This document shows, piece after piece, positions 47,790 through 58,518 of a stretch of DNA of 64,000 bases (the first letter of the stretch is position 1; each line of letters starts with the position of its first letter). Made by a program: the position numbers and the translations under genes. The DNA comes from Sipunculus nudus (Eukaryota > Annelida > Sipuncula > Golfingiida > Sipunculidae): assembly GCA_026874595.1 (NCBI GenBank), contig CM049320.1, positions 24,003,714 through 24,067,713 of the forward strand, given 5' to 3'. The notes under the pieces were generated by a model. That model was not told the DNA's origin and searched no databases. It worked only from the letters and a program-made list of their open reading frames with translations.

Positions 47790-49220
47790 CCATCTGCCCA
47801 ATAACAAGACACAAATCGTAATCGCTGGACATGGACTCACTTGACATAAAGGGAGCTCCATGAAAAAAACCTCCTCGGAAACCTGGAATTAGGTCTCTGT
47901 TACCCATATCGTTCGAGCTATAGGGCTTGTAAGTACCCCCAGAATATTAAAAAAAACTTAGAACATTAGAACAACTAATGCATTGATCGCCATGCATATC
48001 GACCATGGAGTTTTTCATCAGTTCCTGCAGACTGGTGGGGCCACCTGTATTTTTCGATTTAACGCATTGTTTTCTCTATTTTGGAGTTCTTGAAACTGTA
48101 AAGAGGGCACAAATCTTAACCACTGGACCTAGGATCTTCTTTCATGACATAATTGGAGGTCCATGAAAAGTCTCATAGGTTACCTGACATCATATCTCTG
48201 TTACCCGTACCCTCCGAGCTATGGGGCTCAGAATTAGTCCCAAGAGTTATTGAAAATTTAATACAAAAGCTCAAATATCTGAACAAGTAATGTATAAATC
48301 ACCATAATTCTTAGCATGCATATTGATCATGAAGATGTCCATCAGTTTCTGCAGACTCGTAGCGCCACCTGGATTTTCGATTTTTTCTTTATTTTTGAGA
48401 CCTTTAAAAATGCAGTCATCTGTTAACAGTTAAGCGCTGGACCTGGAATTTTAATTTGATACCAAGGGAGGTTCATGTAAAATCTTACTGAAAACCTAAA
48501 ATTATGTCTCTGTTACACATATCTTCGAGTTACTGGGCCCATACGTACCCCGCAGAATAATGAAAAATTTGATACAAAAGCTCAAGTATCTGAATAACTA
48601 ATGCATTGATCACTTTGATTCTTTGCATGATTATTGACTATTGGGTGTTTCATCAGTTCCTTCAGACTGGTGGGGCCACCTGTATTTTTTTTCCAATGTT
48701 TACGATTCTTTTCTCTCTGTTTTCTCTCTGTCGTCTGTTAAGAGGGTACAAATCGTAACCGCTGGACCTGGAATCTTCTTACCTGACATCAAGGGAGGTC
48801 CATGAAAAATCTCCTGGAATCCTGAAATTAAGTCTCTGTTACCCATATCCTCGGAGCTATTGGGCTCGTAAGTACCCCCCCCCCCCCGCCCGAATAAACA
48901 AAAATTTGATACAAAAGCTCCAGTGTCTGAATAACTAATGCATTGATCACTATGATTCTTTACATGATTATTGACCATGGGGTGTTTCATCAGTTCCTGT
49001 TTTTTTCTCTATTTTTCAGACCTTCAAAGAAGTATGTTAACACGGCATCGTAACCGCTGGGCCTTGAATTTTCTTTCTTAAAATGAAGGGAGTTCCGTAA
49101 AAATTCTCCCTGGAACCCTGATATTAGGTTTTGTTATCCATATCCTGGGAGCCATGGGGCTCAGAATATTGAAAAATTTGATACAAAGCTCCAGTGTCTG
49201 AACAACTAATACATTTATAC
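47790..49220 (+). repeat. ~320 bp satellite, about 4.5 tandem copies
   Basis: The phrase CATCAGTTCCTGCAGACTGG (or close variants) recurs at 48017, 48340, 48651 and 48988, so the period is 311-337 bp. Each unit also contains CTGGACCTGGAATCTTCTT, AGGTCCATGAAAA, CTCTGTTACCCATATC, GAGCTATGGGGCTC, TTTGATACAAAAGCTC and AACTAATGCATTGATCA-like blocks. No coding potential. The copies are diverged, so the array is old or not homogenised. Confidence 0.9.
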
Positions 49221-50640
49221 CCCGACATTCGGGCAAAACTATAGGCGCTCGGCTAGTTCGACCTGACCAATGGGCAGTGATCGGCAATGACCATAGATAT
49301 TCGGAAGCCGTTATCACACAGACAAGCTACATTCGCATGCGCATATCGAATATCACCCACATCAGCAACACTCGATAATTGCATGCCAATATCACAAAAT
49401 CATAAATTAATGACATTCGATTTTCGCATGCGACATTAGGGCAAACCAATCGGCGCTCGGTTAGTTAAACAACCTGACTAATAGGAAATGATGGGCCATG
49501 ACCTTAGATATTCGAACGCCATTATCACGTAGACAAGCATTATTCACATGCGAATATCGAATGTCGCTGACATGGGTGTTATTTGCATGCGATTGTCGCT
49601 TGCCTGTTTGATATTCGCGTGCAAATGTTAAAGTCATGGCCCTTCATTGCCCTGATATGTAGGAACCAAGTCTTTACAATAACCGGCTTCTGTGGCTCAG
49701 GGGTAGAGCACAGGACTCAAAGCTGGGAGATCGTAAGTTCGAATCTCCGCCGAGGCGGTAAGCTTTTTAACGGTCGGCCTCCACCCAGGGTGAGCGCTCT
49801 GCATGCTTAATGGGAAGGCCATGCCCAACGGCCGTTTTTCACTCACAAATGAGTGCGCCTTTCGGGGGTTCCTCGGTGATATGACACAGCAATGGGGACG
49901 ATTACACACCCAGGGTCCGCAGGTGCAGTAGTCACCGGGTCTGACGCCAGGATATAAAATGAGAGGAAGTGTATGATACTGCTCTGTCACCTAGTCCGAA
50001 ACCGGAGTGAAATTCTGCAGATGTTCATATACGTAGTTTAGTTAGCATTAAAAAAATGGAGGCGGTTCCCTCCACAAAAAAAAACACATATTTAAAAATA
50101 AAAAGTCTTTACGTTGACCAGGTGTCGAATTGGCCGAGCGCCGATAGTTTTTTTCCTATGTTCGCTGGTGAATATCAAATGTCATATTATTTCATTATGT
50201 GAATTTTTAAATATTCGCATACGAATACCGAATATCACCGATTTGTGTGAAATTCGATAATCGCAGGTGGTCGAAGAACAAATGTTATGGCCTATAACTG
50301 CACATTGGTCAGGTTGTCGACCTAGCCGAGCACCGATAGTTTTGCACGAATGTCGCATGCGGAAACGAAATGTCACTAATTCATATGCGCATGCCAATAT
50401 CAAATGTTGCTGATATGAGTGATATTCAATATTTGCATGCAAATGTCGCTTGTTTGTGTGATTTTGGCATGCAAATATTAAAAGCCATGGCCAATCACTG
50501 CCCTAAAATGTATGAACTCTGTCTTAAATTTGACCAAATGTCGAACTGGCTGAGCGCCGATAGTTTTCCAGAAATACGCTGGTGAATATCGGATGTCGCT
50601 GATTTGTGATTTTTTAGATATTTGCATGCGAATATCGAAT
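49220..50640. repeat. Palindromic repeat cluster with GCATGCGAATATCGAATGTC motifs
   Basis: Modules in both orientations: GGCGCTCGG followed by TTAGTT or CTAGTTCGACCTGACC (49248, 49452), and the reverse complement forms GGCCGAGCGCCGATAG (50134), AGCCGAGCACCGATAG (50323) and GGCTGAGCGCCGATAG (50549). Between them lie many GCATGCGAATATCGAATGTCGC-like strings, themselves near-palindromic. The cluster is split by the SINE at 49682. It looks like nested foldback or MITE copies. Confidence 0.75.
49682..50084 (+). mobile_element. tRNA-derived SINE, best full-length copy
   Basis: A tRNA-like head with box A (TGGCTCAGGGGTAGAGC, from 49693) and box B (AGTTCGAATCTC, from 49736) gives a pol III internal promoter. 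The body reads CGGTCGGCCTCCACCCAGGG, GCCATGCCCAACGGCC, GAGTGCGCCTTTCGGGGGTT, CCAGGATATAAAATGAGAGG, ending GGAGGCGGTTCCCTCCACAA and A-rich tail. It is about 400 bp long. At least five other copies in the window share this body. Mobilisation would need a partner LINE; the CR1/L2-like and L1-like ones here do not obviously share its 3' end. Confidence 0.9.
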
Positions 50641-50659
50641 TTTGAATATCGGTCCTATT

Positions 50660-51036
50660 TCAGTCCCGTACTCAAAGCCGGGAGGTCTTGAATTCATATC
50701 TCATCAGCCGATGAGCAGTAAGATTTTAATCCAGGGTGCTCTGCAGGCTTAATTGGAAGGCTGTACACCACAGCCATGTATCACTCGAGTGCGTCTTTGG
50801 GACGTTCCTCGGTGTCATGACCAAGCAATGGGGTCATTACACACCCACGAGATGCAGGTGCGGTTGACATCGAGGATATAAAAAAGATGACAGGAAGCGA
50901 GTGCTACCAAGCTGTCATCTATACCAAGCTGTCACTTAGTCCCAAATCGAAATGGAATTCTGAAGATGTTAATACTCAGATTAAGAATTAGATAAGTCAG
51001 CATTAAAAAAATAAAGCAGTTACCTCCACTAAAAAT
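50660..51036 (+). mobile_element. tRNA-derived SINE, second tandem-lying copy
   Basis: Same family as the copy 600 bp upstream. The head is degraded (CCCGTACTCAAAGCCGGGAG, box B changed to TTGAATTCATATC), while the body is preserved: CAGGGTGCTCTGCAGGCTTA, GGCTGTACACCACAGCCATG, GTTCCTCGGTGTCATGAC, GGATATAAAAAAGATGACAG, with an 18-base internal duplication (CCAAGCTGTCA twice) and the end GCAGTTACCTCCACTAAAAA. Confidence 0.85.
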
Positions 51037-51343
51037 ATTTGAAAATATAATTTATACACTCAAGCTGTGTTAAGCATATATATTGGGCAATTTCGGCGTT
51101 TTTAAAGAAAACTAGTTTTGCCCAAATATACCCACAAGACAGATGAAGATCATAACAGTAGAAAATAGCTTCCCTAAATTCACCGTTTGTCACATGTTAT
51201 GGTATTAACTATTATTCGGGCTGTAGTATCATGTGAACATCCATCACCTTTCTTACATACGTGAAGATACGTGAAGTGAGTGGTTTATGTCACAGGTTTC
51301 ACAGGTTTAATGTGTCAATATTGAGCACACTGGCATCACAGGA

Positions 51344-51344
<1 letters not shown>

Positions 51345-51390
<46 letters not shown>

Positions 51391-51403
51391 AATATATATA
51401 TAT
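51345..51403. repeat. (AT)n microsatellite
   Basis: Interrupted TA repeat upstream of the 271 bp tandem duplication. Confidence 0.9.
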
Positions 51404-51452
51404 GCATATAAATGGTAAAACATCAAAATTACGCAAATAAACGGGACCTTGA

Positions 51453-51610
51453 TAGAGCGGTCGTATTAACAAGGGGGTCGTCTTAGGGAGGTCTTGTATA
51501 ACGATAAAAAAAAAACAATTTCGCCCGTGAAAAAAAGGTCGTCATTTGATGTGGGCGAGCTTAACTGTTTATATAAATATATGTATATACATATATATAT
51601 ACATATATAC

Positions 51611-51662
<52 letters not shown>

Positions 51663-51874
51663 TGCTATCCGTTGCTATCCGTTCCAAAAGTGCATGATGT
51701 TCTATGACATTCCTTCGTGTATATAGAGCGGTCGTATTAACATGGGGGTCGTCTTAGGGAGGTCTTGTATAACGATAAAAAAAAACAATTTCGCCCGTGA
51801 AAAAAAGGTCGTCATTTGATGTGGGCGAGCTTAACTGTTTATATAAATATATGTATATACATATATCTATACAT

Positions 51875-51932
<58 letters not shown>

Positions 51933-51996
51933 TGCTATCCGTTGCTATCCGTTCCAAAAGTGCATGATGTTCTATGACATTCCTTCGTGTATATAT
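51453..51996 (+). repeat. Young tandem duplication, 271 bp unit, two copies
   Basis: TAGAGCGGTCGTATTAACA starts at 51453 and again at 51724, and the units are almost identical to their end (GTGTATATA, 51723 and about 51996). Each unit contains AAGGTCGTCATTTGATGTGG, an (AT)n tract (51580-51658; 51849-51928) and CCGTTGCTATCCGTTGCTAT. Only a handful of differences are visible: one A in the A-run, single bases and the microsatellite length. Identical short open frames on both strands come from this duplication. Confidence 0.95.
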
Positions 51997-51999
51997 TGT

Positions 52000-54740
52000 T
52001 CAACCGATGCAAGAAACACGTGCCATGATCTCTCCTTATTAATAGTCACATTTGCCCACCATCAAATATTTTGTGTTATCAATATGAACAGATTATTATA
52101 TATAAGCATAGTTGGTCCCCCTTTCTCTAGCCATTGCGTTTGATCGCCCAATACGCCCTTTTACAACCAATTGCAAATTAGGGAATGATATAGATTAGTG
52201 TTTCACACCTCACATTCCGGCCCACATCAGGCCGTTACTAGTAGAAGCATACAGAAATTACAACTATAGAATGCTAAAGCCAAGGCGGAAGATTTCCCTT
52301 GTCGTCTGTAACTGAGGATAACAGAGGACAGGTTATATTGACAGCGATCTTAAATATCATATAAAAGTAAACAGAAGCATATATCGAGTAGATAAGTCTT
52401 CCGAGACTATTATTTTACGCAAATAGGTTTTGAAACGTTGGAAGTACCAGCGCAATAACAATGGAATAACACGAAAGAGGTTCTGTACTCAGGGAAGCAA
52501 ATCAAAACCTGGACCCTCCAATTGACCAGTACTCCACTGAATTGTTGCTTGTCTTATCTAAAATAATAATTAAGCGAGTTGATAAAACATCAGCCTCATA
52601 GGGTTGTGTAGGGCAACAAACTTTTATTCAAATTAACACAGGGAAACAAAATTAATCTCCGTAATGTTACAGATGAAGTTTAAAATCATATATGGGTTTA
52701 AATATGTCTTAAATGATAAGTAGAACCCTACCCCAAAGGAGAGAGAAAGGACTGGTTGAACAGTATATGTGACACTAGGCAGTAATATTGGACCTATAAG
52801 CCCTACAAGTCGGTAGACTCCACTGCAAGGAAAGCCAACTTGCATTAGTCTTTTAAGATAGTTATGAAGTGTGTATTATTTGATTTGTATCAGGCTCTTT
52901 TGACACGACCCATGATATCGGATTACCCTAAAAAATGATTTTAAACAATCTTAAAACCCAAGAAAACCCAAAGCTTACAAAAACAACGCAAATAGGAGTT
53001 TTTTTAATGTGGTCCTTATACAAAAATAGGAGTAAAAATATTATTCATCATTCAAAAATTGCGTGTAAACAGATGTACAGATGAAAATTACATCATCCCC
53101 TGTGTATATAAAAAGAGCTGATATTTCGATGCCTTAAAACATAACCAAGCACACACACATATAAATGAATATAAATCAAACTGAACACATACGACGATAT
53201 CTGATCTTCTTTGTTTATTGATATTCTTCAAATAAACTTCATGCTACCGTAGTTGATAAACAATAATTAATTTCGCTATTTTGTTCTGTATTTGAAACCT
53301 TAAGTGAGGTCAGTGTGTCTTTTACTTACATGACAATGCGTAAAACAGAACACAGATAAAAAAAAATACCAGTATTATACCGTTCTGGGTGGACCCGCAG
53401 TGAATGAAGATATACATAGTGTAGTCACAAGAGTGATGGATGAGTGTACCGACACAAGGTTATCTCCACACAAAATTAACCTGTTTGGAAAACCCTGCCT
53501 CAGACCCTGAGCCGGAGCCAACTCAAAATGCGTGCGTCGCCTCACAAATACTCGTTGCTCGCAAGGCTTGTAGTGACTATTTGCTGTGTGGGTTTAGGCT
53601 GATATAACCATGCTGAGTACGGAAATAGCTGTTGTCGTGCAATGGCCTGATTGATTTAGATAGCAGAGGTTCTCGTGTTGCTGACAGGCTTGTTTATATG
53701 TGACAACAGCGGTTTGTTCTCATTTATATCATAATTTTCAGATAATTTGCAATGTACTTTCTATGCTTTTAATATTTACGTCACATACTGTCTTGTGTTC
53801 TTTTACGCTGGCGTGCATTCATGTAAGATCGACGGTGTATGTGTACGTATTATTTGTGCAACTCATTGAAGGTCGTTTTATACTCCCCTGGATCGAGCCA
53901 AACACGAATAATGGTGGGGAATTGAGGAAATATGGAGGTCTGGTATTGCTGTCCATGTCAACAGTATTACATCTACAAATAATTACTTGTTTATCTAATC
54001 AACCTGTGATGAATATTTTAAAAATCGAATATTTCTTATAATAATAATAATTCAAATATGCAATAAATACGTTGTGGTAGCTTCTCTTACCTACCGCATC
54101 TTAATCTGTTATTTATCATCATAGTGCATGATGGTAAAAAGTGATCTCAGGAGAGAAATAACAGATTAATACATCTCATTCATTATTTTTACAGTTATGT
54201 TCCTAAAGTTACATTTTCTAGATGTATTATACATGTATTCTTACATTCAGGACGAATATAGTATTGTAAAGCTGCTTCGAGAAAGAATTTCAGTTGACTT
54301 TATTTATTTCCGAATTGTTTGGTACACAACAACGGAACACAGCTTAGTACGTATCAGAGGGATCAATATTTGTTATTCCGCTTTGGGTATATTTTTTTCC
54401 ATATATTTATAAGAAATTGTATCATTATTCCAGGTTATTCCGTGAATTATGTTTAAGCTTCTATTGCATATCACAGCCATAAAAAAGATGTGGAAGGTAA
54501 ACCAATTGATATCAATATTGTCATGAAACCGCAGATAAAAATTATCACGTAAAGTCCAGCAATAATAACCCAAACTCGTCTGATGAGAATCATGAATACG
54601 ATATCCATATTGTTCATTCGATTGATGTTTCTCCTTTACCATGCACTTTACATATCGAGGTAGGGAAAATAGTTAAAAATAAACACGAATATTTGCTGAA
54701 TATATTGATGTGAAATAACAAGCTAAAATCATATATTCTT
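52000..54740. other. Upstream region of the large receptor gene, no gene recognised
   Basis: Several short open frames (for example 53700-54041, 113 codons, hydrophobic) lack splice context and recognisable motifs. Non-coding first exons or promoter elements of the gene starting at 54748 may lie here, but none can be pointed to. Confidence 0.4.
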
Positions 54741-54747
54741 TCAGATT

Positions 54748-55627
54748 ATGGCTGTGACTGGATTCGTCCTTTTTGTAATAGCTGCAGCATGTTGCACTGT
54801 GGTTGCAAGTAAGTGATATTAACCATAAAATAGTATGTACTACTTAAGATACTTTGGTCCTTGATGTCCTGAAACCGTGAATTTTAAAGGTTATTGTTAC
54901 TCAGCAGTGACCTTGCCGATAGGAGAATAAACAATTTTTAATGTACACATCATTTTGGGTTATTCTTGCGTGTTTTATCAATTGCATGGAGGTTACCACC
55001 GAAAACAGCCGGAATGGCTGCACGTCGCTTGGTGATCTGGTCATTGAACCAGGAATGAGGTCTATTGTGAATGTGTATAAAACCTGCTGTCAGTAACGGA
55101 TTTAAGCATGTTTGGCCAGACTCGCTTGCATGGGTAGAAAATTTACAAACGTGACTTTCACATACACCTGTCAAAAATCACAGGTGAAGCATACGCATTA
55201 TTAGCATATTTCTCATAGGGAGGTCGATTTTAGGGACTGTCTCGTTGTATGTTTATATGGTAGGCAGAATGCAATACCCCGGTCGTGAGTTTGATTCACT
55301 TAGTATTTGAGACAGGGCGCTGTGATAACAATAAAAATATAAAGTAATCAGTCTAGTATCTTCAAAAACTGGAATGTTCCCGTGTCCCATTCGGGTTCTC
55401 ATATGTAAACATTCATCTCTGACCAGGTCATTATGGTAAAATTCCGATGTATGGATTCCTTGCCCCGAGCAAAGGTTCACAAAATACATGTAAAATATAT
55501 TTGTACAATCTACTTGAAACAGTATCCCACTGAATGGCTATAATTTATTTTAAAAATGATTGAGCCATCATCTTATTCAATTCATCCCCAATCCTGATAA
55601 AAGATCCGGTACCGGGTTTATCAGCTA

Positions 55628-55685
<58 letters not shown>

Positions 55686-57320
55686 CTTTAGAAAGTCATA
55701 GATCCGTTTAATGTTGATAAGTGTATTAATTAAAGTCAGTTAAACGTTGTATAATATAACTGAGGTATCTGTTTTGTTAGAGCCAACATACGACTCAAAC
55801 TGTCCGTCGATGACAACCTGGGGAAAAGCTCAACAATGTTGTATGAAAAAAGGACAGAACCTTCCTGACAGGAGGAATACTTCTGTGATAGACAAAGTGA
55901 AGAAGGACATGGATGATAGGGGTTTAAATTCCATCTGGACGATCCAACGAGAAATTACGGCTAAACGATGGATATGGTTGGACGGCACTATTTATAGCGA
56001 GTACCACCTTCCTGATAGCAGAAAACCATGCTTTTTTAATGGTTTGGTGACAAAAGGCCTTGAAAAATCAGAGATACTGCGATCTTAAATTTCAGATATT
56101 CTTAGTTAAATTTCATCTTTTTCATTGAGTCTGGTTTGTTTATTTAAAGCCCAGGCTCTTTCACATATAGCACATAGCGTTTCTAAATCAAGTATTTTCT
56201 GTGTTTCAGGAGGCGCAGTACAGGAGAGTTCGCCAACCAACAGCGAAACAGATTGTGCATACTTCGACCTACATAGAAATTCTTTCTCTAGTGCAAATTG
56301 CTTGGTTCCTCAGCTTGGGCATATTTGCAGACTGGAAAGTAAATGTTTCATTATTGCCCATATCGATGAAATCGTGCTTGAGGATTAAAATGTGATAGGA
56401 ATTCTGATAAACCTAGACTTTCCAAGAATGTGAAAGGTCTTTTATGTTGATTATTATTGAAAGCAATATTGTGATGAATTTAAGATCGATGGACTTAAGA
56501 AGTTTTATGCCAATTCACAATCAATAAACCGCAATTACCTGAAACTCGTTCAATTAGTTATTATTTTCCCTTGTTGACAAAGAAAGAAATAAACCCGTTT
56601 TAAATATTTTTTTTCTTTGAAGACTGCACTGGTTGTAATATGGGGCGCGTAGCTCCCTTTGCGTGCGTTCAAGAGGGCGCTACCTGTTATTTCCACTTTT
56701 GTCTCCAATTGACTTGGCCAAAAGCACAGGCGCATTGTAAGAGCTTTAGACAGGTGGCTTTGGACCTCCCGATACTTAATGAGCAGTCTCAGGTGACCGC
56801 CCTTGCAAGTGACAAATGGCACTGTAGTAAATTCTGGGTTGGTATGAGGAAAACTGACACATTTGTTATTGCAGGTGAGTGGTTTCAATAAAAAATGCGG
56901 TTTAGTATCGAAAGTACTTGTACTTAGACCTGATCCATATATAAGACAGTTTATAAAACTTAATATCAGGTTGATTAATAAATGTTAAAAGCCAAAAGAC
57001 AAAGAACATAAGATGACATAAGATGGACGATCGGTAGCAGTTTTGGATTTATTCATTTTAAATTTGTATTTCCATCAATGTTCCTACATCAACTTGGTTT
57101 CCTGGTTACTGGTTGTTTTTTATTGATAAAAATATCCCGACCTCTCTACATCCCCGCAGCAAAAATACCATTCATAGGGTTAGTACAGAAACCTTTCCTA
57201 TACCAGCAGATCAGCCTGGTGATAGCCCAAGTGACATACCACATAGATGTGTACAGCTTGAAAAGAATAGGTACACGCTGACGTCGTGTGACAACTCGAC
57301 AGCCTGGGTATGCGTAGGAG
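54748..57320 (+). CDS. Receptor ectodomain: signal peptide and two C-type lectin-like domains
   Basis: Exon 1 is a signal peptide (MAVTGFVLFVIAAACCTVVA). Exons 2-3 form a lectin-like domain: CPSMTTWGKAQQCCMKKGQN at its start, WIWLDG in the middle, and DCAYFDLHRNSFSSANCLVP with GHICRLE at the end. Exons 4-5 form a second: TCYFHF, LTWPKAQAHCKSF, LPILNEQSQVTAL, FWVGMRK, then PHRCVQLEKNRYTLTSCDNS and WVCVG. The spacing of Cys and Trp fits the C-type lectin fold. Canonical calcium/sugar motifs (EPN or QPD, WND) are absent; domain 2 has QPGD. Sugar binding is therefore doubtful and protein ligands are possible. All introns here are phase 1, as is typical of shuffled extracellular modules. The start of exon 5 could instead be 57160 or 57178; only 57189 keeps frame with the strong exon 4 donor. 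Confidence 0.8.
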
Positions 57321-58452
57321 GTAAAGCATGTCACCCACATCTTTTCCTTGTCCCAATTTGCAACTGAAGAAAAAAAAACCGCCCGTCATAAAAACATTTA
57401 TCATAGAATACGAGTACGATGGATAAATGATAATATGAGTAATTTAATAAAAAGTTCGTATCACTTGGTTCCCTATCTTGAATGTTGTGGCCCTTTACCT
57501 TTTGAGAAATCCGATCGTAATATTATTGTGATACATTCTACATAGTTTGATCGTATATTTCAGATCCTGCAAAAAATCTAGAACAAACAGGGGATGAGAC
57601 ATCTAGTAGTAAGTAATTGACCAATACAGTGATATAATCAAAACATAACTTCACTGCTATCGGCTATGTTGACCACGTCATTTCAATCAAGTTATCATTT
57701 TAGAAAACTCGTGTCTTAATTGTATAAGCATCCTGATTCAACCTTCTAGATGTTAACTGAGATAAGCTTATACGGAATGAACAATATTATTAATTCACCT
57801 TGTAATTGATTAAACCGGTTAATGGTATTGAAAGATTTTTAGTTTTTTTTCCAATCTTTGCTTTATACTTATTTCAGACTCAGGAACCACGATCGTCGTA
57901 GTTATCGTGATTGTATTGTTGATCGTGGGTGCCCTGGTAACATTGCTTATCTTCAGAAAAAAACTATCGAGGGTAAATAAACATTTTATGACGTTTCATC
58001 ATTTTGGGTCTCGCTAGGCATTTCTTCACGAGTAATATACAAAGATTGTGATGTAACTTAATATAACATTCAATGAAACTGCATTCTATATACCATACAA
58101 AATAAGCAAATACCCCTTAACATACATTGTAGATCCTCCACACGAATAGAAAGGGAGAAGAGGAAATCGGCCTATGTAAGTAAAGCATGACGTCAGAAAC
58201 ACAGTTAAGGATGAAAAGTTCATCCCTTCCAATCATATAAGCACAACAACAGTCGAAAGTTAGTTGTGAATGTATATCCTGTATTCCTTGTATTTGTGCA
58301 AGTATTTTAAATCTCATACAAATACAAAAAGTAAATACCACACAAACGGAGCAAATTTACTATTGTTCCACACATTCAATAGTTTCCCTTCTTGAGTCTA
58401 TGAAAACGTTATATAGTACACTCGTAAAGAAGGTGAAGACAACGATAAGGTT

Positions 58453-58518
<66 letters not shown>

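Noticed and set aside
49690-49760. Possible tRNA gene
   Set aside because: Boxes A and B are present but the acceptor stem does not close, and the sequence continues into a SINE body found elsewhere in the window.
53700-54041. 113-codon hydrophobic plus-strand frame upstream of the large receptor
   Set aside because: No splice context, no repeat or family motif, and AT-rich composition that gives hydrophobic residues by chance.
57000-57180. Longer version of receptor exon 5 reaching back over TWFPGYWLFFIDKN
   Set aside because: The frame is open and lectin-like in feel, but no AG acceptor with the needed phase precedes it; 57189 is the phase-consistent choice.
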